Assembly (NCBI GenBank): GCA_035275065.1 | Contig: DATENM010000078.1 | Location: forward strand, 1-64,000 | From: Blastocatellia bacterium | GTDB taxonomy: Bacteria; Acidobacteriota; Blastocatellia; UBA7656 | DNA: 64,000 bases | Direction of reading: 5' to 3' | In this document: positions 1-9,254 of the stretch, in pieces | How the letters are laid out: every line of letters begins with the position of its first letter | How positions within the stretch are numbered: the first letter of the stretch is position 1 | Made by a program: the position numbers and the translations under genes | The notes under the pieces: generated by a model | Seen by the model: only the letters and a program-made list of their open reading frames with translations | What the model was told of the DNA's origin: nothing | Databases searched by the model: none

Positions 1-3000
1 CGCCTGCGGCGTCTTCTGCCCGTAGCTGAACTCGTCGTAGAGGTCTTCGACATCAACCAGCGCGACTTTGTAGCCCTGGCGCTCGCGCCACGCCTTCAGC
101 GGCGCGAACGCGCTCATCATATCGCCCCGCGTGATGATGACCAGATCAGCGGCGTTCGCCGGCTGTCGCCAGTGGGATGGGCTGTCCGCGACAATCGCCG
201 CGGGCCGCCGCATCTGCGCCGCCGTGAAGGCGAGCAGTTGCCGCGTGCCTTCGCCCGGCGCGCTCACCGTCACCTTATAGCCGCTCTTGCCATGGCCCAC
301 CGTGGCGGCGACTTCGCGCTCGCCGCCCTTCTCGGCTTCGGTAACATCCATTACACGAAGCTCAGAGCTGCTGAAGCCGTTGAGCGTGACCGCCGCTTTC
401 GCCTGCGCCGTGCAGGCGAGCGCATCGCCGTCGGCGCGGTAGCCGCGCTCGTAGCTCAGGCGGATCGTGTCAATCAAGCTAACGTCGGTGCTGCCACCGC
501 CGGCGATCAACTGGATGTCGTTGTCGCCTTCGCGCAGCTTCGCCGGCGGCAGGTTGACGCGCAACGCGGCAGCCGCCTGGCCCTCGAAAGCCAGGTCACC
601 GACCGCTTCGCCGTTGAGCATCACGTTGACGCGGTGCGGCATCAGCGTCATCCCTTGCATCGTAATTTCAAGCGTCGCCGGAGCCGTCGCCACGACGTTT
701 GACAGGCGCAAGCTGCGCGTCACGCCATTGCCGCCGACCGCCGCGCCAAAGAAGTTCTCGCGCTCGCCATTGCGCAGCACCGCAAAGTAGACGCTGCGCT
801 CGCGCAGTTCAGCCGTCGCCTGATAACTCGCCGCCCCCTCGGCAAAGCCTTTCGACTTGACGCGCTTGATACGTTGTCCCAGTTGCGGACCCGCAACCAG
901 CCAGTAAACGCGCGCCGTGGTGTAAGCGCTGTCGGGCGCAGTGGCGTAGAACTCGACGGCGTCGCCGACATCGAATCGGCCATCGGCTTCGCCCGGCACC
1001 ATGATAGGTCGCTCGCGCCCGTCTTCATAAAGTTGCAGCCGGCGCGGGTCAACGTCCGGGTTCAGCCCTGCGGCCAGCAGCTCGGCTTGCGTCACGTGAT
1101 ACATCCCTGTCTGCTGGACGTAGAGCTTGAGCGCCGTCGCCGTCCCCTGCGCAACAGCGGTCGCGGCAGAGATGTTAAAGTTGCCGCCATTGCTTTCGTG
1201 GCCGCCGCGCTGCCCGCCCAGTCCTTCAAGCGACGGTGAAGGCGCATCGAGATTTGCGCCGGGAACGTAGGCCGCCGTGAACGGCCCGTGCCAGTCGCTG
1301 CTGCCGTCAAGCCCGACGGCTTCAATCCAGTAGCGGGCCTCGCGCGCGCCGGTGGTCAACTGGTCGAACCAGCGATAGCTGCGCCCCGTCGCCAGCCCGA
1401 TGCCCTGTCCCGCGAACAAGGCCGAACCGGCAATCATCTCGCGGTTGACGCGCTGGCGCTGGCCGCCCACTTCGCGATAAACGTTGAAGCCGAGGTTGTC
1501 GCTTTCGTAGCTCGCATTCCATTCAATCGCCACTCGCCCGTCCTGGTTGACGGTAGCCGACTGCGACGACATGCGCGCCAGCGTCGGGTCACCGGTGGTG
1601 ATGTTCAAACACCAGCCCCCGGCAATGTTGCCGCTATCACCGCCTTCGTCATCGACGACGTAGAGCTTCCAGGTGCCGTTCGGGTTGGTGCCATTGAAGA
1701 CCGACAGCGCCGAGTTTCCCGAAGGCGTCGGCACGGTCGGCCACGTATCGGGCGTCGTCTCGTAATTCGCCGGCCTGTAGGTGCCCGACGTGAGCGGGCT
1801 TGAAAGCGGCTCGTCGGGCAGCGGGTTCGCGGCGCTGTCGTCAAACGTGAGGTCGAGGTCCGTATCCATCCAACTGCCGCCGGCGTCCGACATGATGACG
1901 GCGGTGGCGCCCGTCGGCCCGACCAGCAGAATGTCAATATCGTCGCTGAATGTGTGCGTCAGGTCCTTGAGGTCAACGGTTACTTTCGACACCGCGCCGG
2001 TCAGCCCGGAGATATTGATCTGTGAAGGGTAGGGCGTCGCGGTGGTCGGCGGAGAGTTGCTGTCGTTGATATCGATGTTGGCCGAGTTGCAGTTCTGTGA
2101 AGAGGTCTGAATATTCAAGCCCCAGCCGCCGGCGATGGAGCCGGTATTGCCCGCGTTGTCATCAACGACGTAGAGATTCCAGGCGCCGTTCGGGTTGGTG
2201 CCGTTAAAGACGGACAGCAGCGTATTGCCGGTCGGCACGGGCGCCGACGACGGGAAGCTGTCGCCCGCGCCGATGTTGGTCGGCTTGAAGGTGCCGGACA
2301 CGAGCGGCCCATCGTCGGGCAGCGAAGCGCCGCCGTTGTCGCTCAGGGTGAGCGTGATGTTCGACGCCGCCGTGCCGCCGCCGACATCCGAAAGGATCAA
2401 GGCGTTAGCGCCGGTCGGCCCCACCAGCAGGATGTCAATGTCGTCAGGGAAACTGTGCGACAGGTTCGTCAACGTCACTGTAATGCCGGCCACATTGCCG
2501 GTCAGCCCCGAGACATCGATGGTTGACGAATAAGGCGTCGCGGTCGCCGGCGACGGGCCGCCGTCGTTGATCATGACCGGCCCGCTGTTTGTAAAGGCCA
2601 TGCCGTCGGGAGGCGCCGCCGCGGGCAGCGAGCGCGCGTGCTGGATCGCTGCTTTTGTCGTGCCGCTGACGCGCTGACCGTCTACGGTCGTGGCGGTGAC
2701 GGTGATGAACTGATCGCCATCGCCGAGCCGTAAAGACTGCGCGGCGACGCTGACCAGCAGATCGTCGTAGCCATCGCCGTTCACGTCTTTGAGTTCGGCG
2801 CGCAACTGGCCCTTGGCGCGTTTGGTCGGCGGTGCCCCGGCAACCGCAACGCTGGCGGCTTGCAGGCTGGCCGCGGCAACGCCGGCGTTGCCATAGATGA
2901 CCACAGGCACCAGCGGGCGGCTGGTTACATCGATCATCTTCGCGGATTCGCCGGGTAAGATTTCGACTTCGACGCGCCACTCTGTGCCCGCGTCCTTCTG

Positions 3001-3117
3001 CGCTGCGACGATGCGGTAATAACCGAGTCCGAGCAATGCGAGCGCCAGCATCAGCGCCGCAACGGCGCGGATAGACCGCGTTGTCCTGCGCCTCGGGCGC
3101 AAGGGCTGCCTTTTCAT
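1..3117 (-). CDS. Secreted gingipain-like (peptidase C25 family) protein with two P-domains, partial
   Basis: The frame is open from an ATG at 3117 to the left edge (1039 codons, no stop), with a good AGGAGG ribosome site just upstream. An N-terminal hydrophobic segment (about residues 18-36) suggests export. Two proprotein-convertase P-domain-like modules follow (about 186-334 and 346-504), each with a DDIDILLVGPTGA motif and a closing IAGGW. A fibronectin-like module with GFNVYRE (about 519-609) and the part that precedes the C25 fold come next. The visible end (YDEFSYGQKTPQA) matches the start of the C25 domain in the neighbouring paralogue at 3408-7445, so the catalytic His and Cys lie outside the window. 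Activity therefore cannot be judged here. Probably a surface or secreted cysteine protease; an inactive surface protein is the alternative. Confidence 0.85.
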   Translation of the reverse strand, partial: MKRQPLRPRRRTTRSIRAVAALMLALALLGLGYYRIVAAQKDAGTEWRVEVEILPGESAKMIDVTSRPLVPVVIYGNAGVAAASLQAASVAVAGAPPTKRAKGQLRAELKDVNGDGYDDLLVSVAAQSLRLGDGDQFITVTATTVDGQRVSGTTKAAIQHARSLPAAAPPDGMAFTNSGPVMINDGGPSPATATPYSSTIDVSGLTGNVAGITVTLTNLSHSFPDDIDILLVGPTGANALILSDVGGGTAASNITLTLSDNGGASLPDDGPLVSGTFKPTNIGAGDSFPSSAPVPTGNTLLSVFNGTNPNGAWNLYVVDDNAGNTGSIAGGWGLNIQTSSQNCNSANIDINDSNSPPTTATPYPSQINISGLTGAVSKVTVDLKDLTHTFSDDIDILLVGPTGATAVIMSDAGGSWMDTDLDLTFDDSAANPLPDEPLSSPLTSGTYRPANYETTPDTWPTVPTPSGNSALSVFNGTNPNGTWKLYVVDDEGGDSGNIAGGWCLNITTGDPTLARMSSQSATVNQDGRVAIEWNASYESDNLGFNVYREVGGQRQRVNREMIAGSALFAGQGIGLATGRSYRWFDQLTTGAREARYWIEAVGLDGSSDWHGPFTAAYVPGANLDAPSPSLEGLGGQRGGHESNGGNFNISAATAVAQGTATALKLYVQQTGMYHVTQAELLAAGLNPDVDPRRLQLYEDGRERPIMVPGEADGRFDVGDAVEFYATAPDSAYTTARVYWLVAGPQLGQRIKRVKSKGFAEGAASYQATAELRERSVYFAVLRNGERENFFGAAVGGNGVTRSLRLSNVVATAPATLEITMQGMTLMPHRVNVMLNGEAVGDLAFEGQAAAALRVNLPPAKLREGDNDIQLIAGGGSTDVSLIDTIRLSYERGYRADGDALACTAQAKAAVTLNGFSSSELRVMDVTEAEKGGEREVAATVGHGKSGYKVTVSAPGEGTRQLLAFTAAQMRRPAAIVADSPSHWRQPANAADLVIITRGDMMSAFAPLKAWRERQGYKVALVDVEDLYDEFSYGQKTPQA

Positions 3118-3337
3118 ATCGCCTCCTGAGTGCAAATTGCGCAACATTCAACGAGTGAAGGGGACAGGGTGTGTTGCGCTTTGATTGTTGCTGCAATGAT
3201 CCGCATCGGCTGAGCGCCTATGCAGTGGTCGCGCCGTGCAGTCCGTTTGCGACTGCCGATAATCCTAACCGCCCCGAAAATCACCAGTCAAGCGAGATGC
3301 TGCCGATACGCCTGAGAATGAATCGAGCGGCGCGCAC

Positions 3338-3376
3338 AAAAAAGAGCCGGAGACAGTCTTTGCGACCGCCTCCGGC
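3338..3376 (-). terminator. Rho-independent terminator after the second C25 gene
   Basis: Read on the minus strand, a GCCGGAG/CTCCGGC stem (3370-3376 pairing with 3346-3352) is followed by a T-rich run (3338-3343). It starts about 30 bases after the stop codon at 3408. It should separate this gene from the C25 paralogue downstream on the same strand. Confidence 0.75.
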
Positions 3377-3407
3377 CCGCTCACATCAAAGCAAACGGTG
3401 GTTGCGC

Positions 3408-6400
3408 TTAATGCAATTTCGTCGTCGGGTCGCCGAACAAAATCCATGTCCGCCGCACATCACCGGCGGTCGCCGCCGCTTTCGCTTGCAGCATGGCATC
3501 GCCCAGCCGCTGCCCTGGCTTGCTGAGCAACAGCCGGGTGGCTTCCTGATTCATCGCCGTCTGCGCGCCGGGCAAAGTCATGCCGCTCGATGCCCACACG
3601 GCGACCGCGCCGCCGCGCTCGGACTTCAGCAATGCCGCGCCCAGGCTGTCGAGCGCCGGGTCGTGGAAGTAACCGTTCAGACAGCTCATCATCATGAAGA
3701 CCGTCAGCCGGTTGCTGTTTACCAGGTCACTGATATTCCCCCCGGTCAGCAGGTTGCCGCGCCAGATGTCAACCGAGCTATGGCCAAAGTAGTTCACTAC
3801 TCGCTGACCGCGATTGATCGCCGAGATCAGTTGCGCCTGCGTCGTTGCGTCGTCGGCGTCGCCGCGATGTAGCGACTGGACGCGCGCCTCAGGCGGAATC
3901 ACTACGCGCAAGGCGGCGCTGCCGCCCGCGAAGTCGTAGGTGTCATTCTGGTCGCTCACCAGCAACAGCGTATCGGCGGACGACTGACTGTCATAGCGAA
4001 CGATCTTCGCCGCCATCGTCAGCGCCTCGCCTGCCGTCCGCGCCGGCAACCGCCCGATGGCCAGCTCCGGCATGCCATCGTCGTTGAAGTCAACCAGCCA
4101 GTCGTCGGAAGCCGTCTCCAGATAATCGCTGTCGAACAGTTTCGTCGGCACCAGATCAAAGTCGCCGACTCCGAGATAGTTCTTCGTATCGAAACTGGCG
4201 TCGCCGACCAGCAAGACATAACGCGGCTTCTTCTTCCAGCTCGTCGCCGCGTAGGCGAGAAAGTCTTTCAGCGCTTGCGGCGTCTTCTGCCCGAAGCTGA
4301 ATTCGTTGTAGACGGCTTCGATGTCAACGACAGCGACGCTCAAGCCCTGCCGCCGCCGCTGCGCCACCAGCGGGTCGAGCGCGCCGGCAAAGTCGCCGCG
4401 TGTGACAATCAGCAGGTCCGCGGCATTGCCCCGCTGATGCCAGGACGAAGTGGGACTCGCCGACACTCGAAGTGGTTGGTTCAACTCGCCTGCGACCGCC
4501 AGCAATCGCCGCTCACCCGCGCCCGGCACCAGCAGCGAAACGCCATAGCCGTTCTGCTGCGCCTGCGGCGTGCCGGTCAGCTCTTGCGCCGCGCCGGCAT
4601 CGGTCACATCCAGCACACGCACCGCCGGCTGGCTGAAGCCATCAATCAGCAACGGCTGCTTACCCGCCGCCGTCAGCCGCAGCGTGTCGCTGTCCGCCGT
4701 GTTGTAATGTTGATAACTGACGCGCAAGTAATCGACCAGGCTGATGTCGCTTGCGCCGCCCGATGGCACCAGGCGCACGGTGTTTGCGCCTTCGCGCAAC
4801 AGCGCATGGGCAACGTTGAAGACGGCGACCGCCGCGGCTTGATTGGCGAACGACACGGTGCCGACCGGGCGGCCGTTCAGCTCGACCATGACGCTGTGCG
4901 CCTGCGAGGTGACGCCTTGCAGGGCGACTTCGAGCGCGGCCATAGTCGGCGCGGCGCTGTTGACACGCTGGAGCGTCAAGGTTTGATCAAGCGGGTCGCG
5001 GGCGACGACCGCGCCAAAGAAATTCTCTTTGTCGCCATTGCGCAAGGCGGGGAAGTAGAGCGTGTGGTCGCGTCGTTCGACGGTCATCAGAAAGCTGCCG
5101 CCGGCCGCCGCATCCCCGGCGCTCTTTACCTGCCGAATGCGTTTGCCGGGCGCGGTGCCAGCCGTCAGCAGGTAGGCGCGCTCGGCTGTGTAAAGGCTAT
5201 CGCTGCCCATGCCATAGAATTCAATGCCGGCGAGCAGGCCGTTTCCGTCGGTCAGGACGTTGATCGGCTGCTCGCGCCCGTCAACGAAAAGTTGCAGCAT
5301 CTGCGGATTGACGCGGGCGTCGAGTCCGGCGGCGACAAGCTCCGCGGCTTTGACCTGATACCAGCTTTCGCGGTTGACGGTGATCTTGACCGCCGGGATG
5401 CCGGTGAGGGCTTGTTGGCTAATCAGCGCCGCTGCGGTCGCCCGCTTCGTCGCCGCCCGGCGCTCGACCGGCGGCGTTGCCGCGTCGCTGCTTTGCTCGC
5501 CGCCGAGGTCATTCAATAGCCGGGAGCTCGGCTCATAGACATCCGCCGCCAGCTTGCCCGCAGACACACCCAAAGGCCCGTGCCAGTAGCTGTTGCCGTT
5601 GAGGTCAATCTCTTCGAGCCAGTACTGCGCATTGGCGCTCGCGCCGCCGCTGTCGCGCCACACGTAAGAGCGCCCCGCGCCAAGCGTCGTTCTCGCGCCG
5701 ACGAAGAGCGCCGAGCCGGCAATCAGGTTGGGCGTCAGCCGTGTGCGTTTGCCTGCCTCGTCGCGATAGACATTGAAGCCGAGGTTGGCGACTTCCATGC
5801 CGGTCTGCCAGCGCAGCAAGACGCCGCCTTTCTGCAAGCTGGGCGAGATGGCCAGACCGTCAGCCGTGAAGCCGTTCAAAGCGACGGCGTTCGGCGCTGA
5901 AGGCTCGGCCAGTGTCCAGTCAGAGAAAGAGCTGACGCCAGTGACGGTCGCCTGATTTGAAGCCGGGGTGACGGTCTGGGGCGAAGGGATCGAGAAGGTG
6001 CCGTTGTACTTGACGACGATAAAGTTGTTCTCGTTGGCCGTCATCGGCACATCCGCATCGAGATAGTTGAATGTCAGGTCGGCGGTGACGCCCGTAGCCG
6101 TCAGCGTCCAGTAGCGTTGCAGCGCCTTTGTTGGGTCGTTGATATTTGGCTGCGCTGCCTGTACGGCTTTGACCGTGAAGTCCGCGGGGAAGGTTCCGGC
6201 GGTGATGTTGACCGCGACCGGCGAGTAACCGTTCGCGGTGCCGACCTCGAAAGTCTTCGACCCGGCGGCGGCATAGGTCTTTAGCAGGTTGCCGATGATG
6301 TAGCCGCTGGTCCGGCTCACGGTCACGGCGCTGCCGATGGAGAGCGTGTTCGCGCCGGTCGAAATGGTGCCGCTAGTTAGCGTCAGCGCGCCCGCGGTCA

Positions 6401-7445
6401 TTGAGATGTTGCTGCCCAAGGTGATGCCATTCGCGTTATTGACGTTGACAGTTTGAAAACTGTTGAAGGTGAGCGTCCCGGAGTTGGTGATCGTCTGAGC
6501 GCTAGACCCGTTAAGGTTAACCGTGCCCGCGCTCGCCGGAGCGAAGTTCAGTGTTGCACCAGCGGCAACGCTGATGTTTCCTTTGATGGCGTGACCGGGC
6601 GTTCCGGTCATGCCCCAGTTCAGCGTTCCTTGTGTAATCGTCAGGTTGTTGACTGATGCAGCACTAGCGCCGGATATGCTGATAGCAGGGGTCGCGATCT
6701 TCAACTCAAAATCGGCATAGGTGCGCCCCGTGAAAGCGGGTGTACCGCTGCTTTGATGGCTATAAAGACTGCCTGTTTGAAAGACTACCTTTGAGCTTGG
6801 CTGGCCCAGACCGAAGGGATTAGCGCCGCCCTGGGAGATATAGCTCGCACCGGAGGCGAAGACGATTGCGTTGGCGGTGCCGGCGTTTGTAAAGGCATTA
6901 CCACTCGATCCGCCCGGATTATAGGTAAAGGTCGCCCCTGAGTTGAAGGTGATGCCGCTCGCATCCGCGGCGTCGAGTTGATGCTGGGCGTTGGAAAAGG
7001 TCATGGAGCCGCTGATGCTTCCGGTGGCCGACGTCGCCACGAGTATCTTCAGCGTGTTTGTGGTTGTTGTGCCGCCGCTAACATTCAGAGCAGACCCACT
7101 GGCGACGGAGAGGTCTGTCCCCGAGCCGCCGCTGACGGTGAGCGTCACGATGCCAGATGCAGGCTGTAGGTTGACCGTTGTGTTGCCGGATACAGACAAC
7201 TGGCCGATGGTCTGCGTCGGCACACCAGTCACAGTCGTCGTCGCGCCGTTGTTGAAAACCAGAACGTCATTGGTCGCGGGAGTCGTGCGCGTCGGCGTCC
7301 AGTTCGTCGAAGTCGCCCACGACGCCGTGCCGGTCTGATTCCATGTGTAAGTGGTTTGCGCTGATGCCGTCGCGCTGATGATGGCAATGCAGAACACCGT
7401 TGATAAACCGAGTGTCCATGTCCTCAGGCGGCTAATTATTTTCAC
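3408..7445 (-). CDS. Secreted peptidase C25 (gingipain-like) protein with repetitive beta-rich N-terminus
   Basis: 1345 residues from a GTG at 7445, chosen because GGGAG lies 7-8 bases upstream and a signal peptide (ending ATASAQ) follows; an upstream TTG at 7493 has no such site. Residues about 30-520 are Ser/Thr/Gly/Asn-rich beta repeats like those of autotransporter or beta-helix passenger domains. A fibronectin-like module (GFNVYRD, about 555) leads into the C25 region. The C25 domain (about 1035-1345) shows the catalytic His in YFGHSSVD (about 1220) and the Cys in MMSCLNGYF (about 1252). The protein stops right after the conserved FGDP motif, so no type IX sorting domain is present. Likely an extracellular cysteine protease or a PorU-like surface enzyme. 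It shares its C-terminal half with the gene at 1-3117. Confidence 0.88.
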   Translation of the reverse strand: MKIISRLRTWTLGLSTVFCIAIISATASAQTTYTWNQTGTASWATSTNWTPTRTTPATNDVLVFNNGATTTVTGVPTQTIGQLSVSGNTTVNLQPASGIVTLTVSGGSGTDLSVASGSALNVSGGTTTTNTLKILVATSATGSISGSMTFSNAQHQLDAADASGITFNSGATFTYNPGGSSGNAFTNAGTANAIVFASGASYISQGGANPFGLGQPSSKVVFQTGSLYSHQSSGTPAFTGRTYADFELKIATPAISISGASAASVNNLTITQGTLNWGMTGTPGHAIKGNISVAAGATLNFAPASAGTVNLNGSSAQTITNSGTLTFNSFQTVNVNNANGITLGSNISMTAGALTLTSGTISTGANTLSIGSAVTVSRTSGYIIGNLLKTYAAAGSKTFEVGTANGYSPVAVNITAGTFPADFTVKAVQAAQPNINDPTKALQRYWTLTATGVTADLTFNYLDADVPMTANENNFIVVKYNGTFSIPSPQTVTPASNQATVTGVSSFSDWTLAEPSAPNAVALNGFTADGLAISPSLQKGGVLLRWQTGMEVANLGFNVYRDEAGKRTRLTPNLIAGSALFVGARTTLGAGRSYVWRDSGGASANAQYWLEEIDLNGNSYWHGPLGVSAGKLAADVYEPSSRLLNDLGGEQSSDAATPPVERRAATKRATAAALISQQALTGIPAVKITVNRESWYQVKAAELVAAGLDARVNPQMLQLFVDGREQPINVLTDGNGLLAGIEFYGMGSDSLYTAERAYLLTAGTAPGKRIRQVKSAGDAAAGGSFLMTVERRDHTLYFPALRNGDKENFFGAVVARDPLDQTLTLQRVNSAAPTMAALEVALQGVTSQAHSVMVELNGRPVGTVSFANQAAAVAVFNVAHALLREGANTVRLVPSGGASDISLVDYLRVSYQHYNTADSDTLRLTAAGKQPLLIDGFSQPAVRVLDVTDAGAAQELTGTPQAQQNGYGVSLLVPGAGERRLLAVAGELNQPLRVSASPTSSWHQRGNAADLLIVTRGDFAGALDPLVAQRRRQGLSVAVVDIEAVYNEFSFGQKTPQALKDFLAYAATSWKKKPRYVLLVGDASFDTKNYLGVGDFDLVPTKLFDSDYLETASDDWLVDFNDDGMPELAIGRLPARTAGEALTMAAKIVRYDSQSSADTLLLVSDQNDTYDFAGGSAALRVVIPPEARVQSLHRGDADDATTQAQLISAINRGQRVVNYFGHSSVDIWRGNLLTGGNISDLVNSNRLTVFMMMSCLNGYFHDPALDSLGAALLKSERGGAVAVWASSGMTLPGAQTAMNQEATRLLLSKPGQRLGDAMLQAKAAATAGDVRRTWILFGDPTTKLH

Positions 7446-7584
7446 AACGTTCTCCCTTCGGGCAAGCTCCAGGACAGGCGGAATCTTTAGCAATATTGAA
7501 GGCTCACTCGCTACTTAATCTGAAGCGCTGCTTCCTAATGCAAAGACGGTCGTATGATCGTAAAAGGCCCCTGGATGGGCCGCT

Positions 7585-7613
7585 ATAGTATTGGGGTTTG
7601 CGGTGCAAGTCAA
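7585..7613 (-). promoter_or_regulatory. Sigma-70 type promoter for the C25 gene
   Basis: On the minus strand TTGACT (7608-7613) and TACTAT (7585-7590) are separated by 17 bases. Transcription would start near 7577 and leave an untranslated leader of about 130 bases before the GTG at 7445. The leader begins with a small GGCCC/GGGCC hairpin (7566-7581). Apart from this, 7446-7671 holds nothing recognisable. Confidence 0.55.
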
Positions 7614-7671
7614 GTGTGGACGGGTGAGCGAGTCGGGGCTGAAACCTGCGACAAGGTAGCGAACGTCAGGG

Positions 7672-8886
7672 TCATTCGGCTTGCGTGATAATGGCCGGGC
7701 CGGCGACCTGCTCCATGCGCCCGTCGCGCCTAACTTCAAAGCGCCGCCCGCGCCACTCAACCGTGCGCCCGAACCAGCTCACCGCCCAGATGACGAAGCT
7801 CAACACGTCGCGCAAGGGGACGAGATAAAAGTGCCGCTTCAGGATGCGATCTTTGAGGTAATGCACGCCGACCAGCCAGCCCATCAACAATCGAACCGCA
7901 AGCGTCAACGCCAGCAGCACGAGGCTCGCCGACGACGCCCGCATCACCGCCACGTTGATGAGTGCCAGCGCCGTCCCATACGTCAGCAGCAGGCCAAGAT
8001 AGCCCGCGGGCCGCGAGATGCGCGTTGACCGCGCCCAGCGCATCTGGTGGCGCATCATGCCGGCAAAGCCTGTCGCCGGCATCGCCGTCTCGACCACGAC
8101 ATGCGACAGGCGCACTTCATCGCCGCGCTCGGCAATCAGGTTGCCGAGCATGAAATCGTCCGCGAGATAATCTTTGAGGGCGCGAAAGCCGCCGATGCCG
8201 GCAAGCCGCTCGCGCGTCGTCGCCATCGTCGAGCCGAGGGCGAAGCGCACGCCTTCGAGCATGCGCGCCATCAGCACGCCGGCAGCGAATTCGCCGGTGA
8301 TGCCGACGGCTTCGAGCCTTGAGGCGAAGTCGCGCGCTTCGGCGGCGCGGTACAGGCAGGTCACCAGGCCGACGCCTTGCGGTTGAAGCTCGGCGACGAT
8401 GCGCCGCAGATAATCGCGCTCGACGCGAATGTCGCTGTCAACGATGATGATCTGTTCATAGCGCACCCGCGCCAGCATGTTTTCGAGGTTGCTGACTTTG
8501 AGGTTTGTGCCCATCACATCGGGACAAACCACCAGTTCGATGTCGTGGCCGGGAAAGTCGCGCTTGAGCTTTTCGATGATGGGGATCGATGAATCGCCGG
8601 CTTCGCGGACGCCAAAGACGAGCTGAAACCGCGGGTAGTCCTGCTTACAAAACCGCTCGTAGTTTTGGTAAGCGTCAAAGTCCGCGCCGTGCAGCGGGAT
8701 CATCACCGACACCGGCGACCACGCGGCGGCCTCCGCGTCTCTGTGCCTCTGTGCCTCTGTGTTTTTCCTATCCGGCGTGAGCGAGAAGAAGCGATACGCG
8801 GCGATCATCGACAGCAGATAAAACGCCGTCGCCGCCAGCGTGCAGGCGGCTAGCAAGAGTCCGATGATCGTCGTCAGGCTGAGCAT
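7672..8886 (-). CDS. hpnI: Hopanoid-associated glycosyltransferase HpnI
   Basis: 404 residues, GT2/ceramide-glucosyltransferase-like, a family that adds an N-acetylhexosamine to bacteriohopanetetrol in hopanoid producers. There is an N-terminal membrane segment (about 5-33), a catalytic core with VDSDIRV (about 147-153), a DDFMLG acid motif and QMRWARS (about 279), then C-terminal membrane segments. The ATG overlaps the TGA of the transporter gene upstream (TGATG), so translation is probably coupled. The linker after the first membrane segment (NTEAQRHRDAEAA) is encoded by a tandem CACAGAGG-type repeat at 8731-8762. It is the last gene of the operon that starts with hpnJ, and that context supports the HpnI call over a generic GT2. 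Confidence 0.85.
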   Translation of the reverse strand: MLSLTTIIGLLLAACTLAATAFYLLSMIAAYRFFSLTPDRKNTEAQRHRDAEAAAWSPVSVMIPLHGADFDAYQNYERFCKQDYPRFQLVFGVREAGDSSIPIIEKLKRDFPGHDIELVVCPDVMGTNLKVSNLENMLARVRYEQIIIVDSDIRVERDYLRRIVAELQPQGVGLVTCLYRAAEARDFASRLEAVGITGEFAAGVLMARMLEGVRFALGSTMATTRERLAGIGGFRALKDYLADDFMLGNLIAERGDEVRLSHVVVETAMPATGFAGMMRHQMRWARSTRISRPAGYLGLLLTYGTALALINVAVMRASSASLVLLALTLAVRLLMGWLVGVHYLKDRILKRHFYLVPLRDVLSFVIWAVSWFGRTVEWRGRRFEVRRDGRMEQVAGPAIITQAE

Positions 8887-9254
8887 CAGGGCAGCGAGAT
8901 GAGCGCGACACCCACGCAGACCAGCACGATGCCGGCCCAGCGCACCGAGCTGATCTTTTCTTTCAAAATCAGCTTCGCGCCGATGGTGGTGATGACAAAG
9001 CTCACCGAAGTCGCCGGCAGCACCAGGCTCAGAGCCGCCCACGACAGCACGGCGAGGAATGAAAAGAAGCTCACGGTCATGAAGAACAGGCCGAACAGAA
9101 ACCATTTATTGGTGAGCGCCCGCCCGGCGATGCGCAACAGCTCGCGCCCGTTGAGCGTCGCAATCTCGCCGACCTGCTTCATGCCCTTGGTGATGAGCAC
9201 GTCGCCGATAGACCCGCCCAGCACCACCAGCGCAATCATCAATGCGGTCATCAT
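8886..9254 (-). CDS. Half-size EamA/DMT (SMR-like) transporter, second of a pair
   Basis: 122 residues with four predicted membrane helices, the size of ArnE/ArnF or SMR subunits rather than full EamA proteins. Conserved features are the ITKGMKQVG segment after helix 1, SFVITTIGAKLILKE around helix 3, and a final helix RWAGIVLVCVGVALI. The start overlaps the upstream gene by ATGA and the stop overlaps hpnI by TGATG. It is unlike its neighbour in detail but matched in layout, which suggests a heterodimer. Known relatives move lipid-linked aminosugars or small amphiphiles; moving a hopanoid intermediate is inferred from position only. Confidence 0.8.
   Translation of the reverse strand: MMTALMIALVVLGGSIGDVLITKGMKQVGEIATLNGRELLRIAGRALTNKWFLFGLFFMTVSFFSFLAVLSWAALSLVLPATSVSFVITTIGAKLILKEKISSVRWAGIVLVCVGVALISLP

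Noticed and set aside
2444..3196. A 250-codon minus-strand frame near the start of the first C25 gene
   Set aside because: The frame from ATG 3117 is open to the edge and reads through recognisable P-domains; the other is out of phase and basic-rich.
3408..7445. Type IX secretion C-terminal sorting domain
   Set aside because: The protein ends a few residues after FGDP in the C25 domain; no extra beta-sandwich domain follows.
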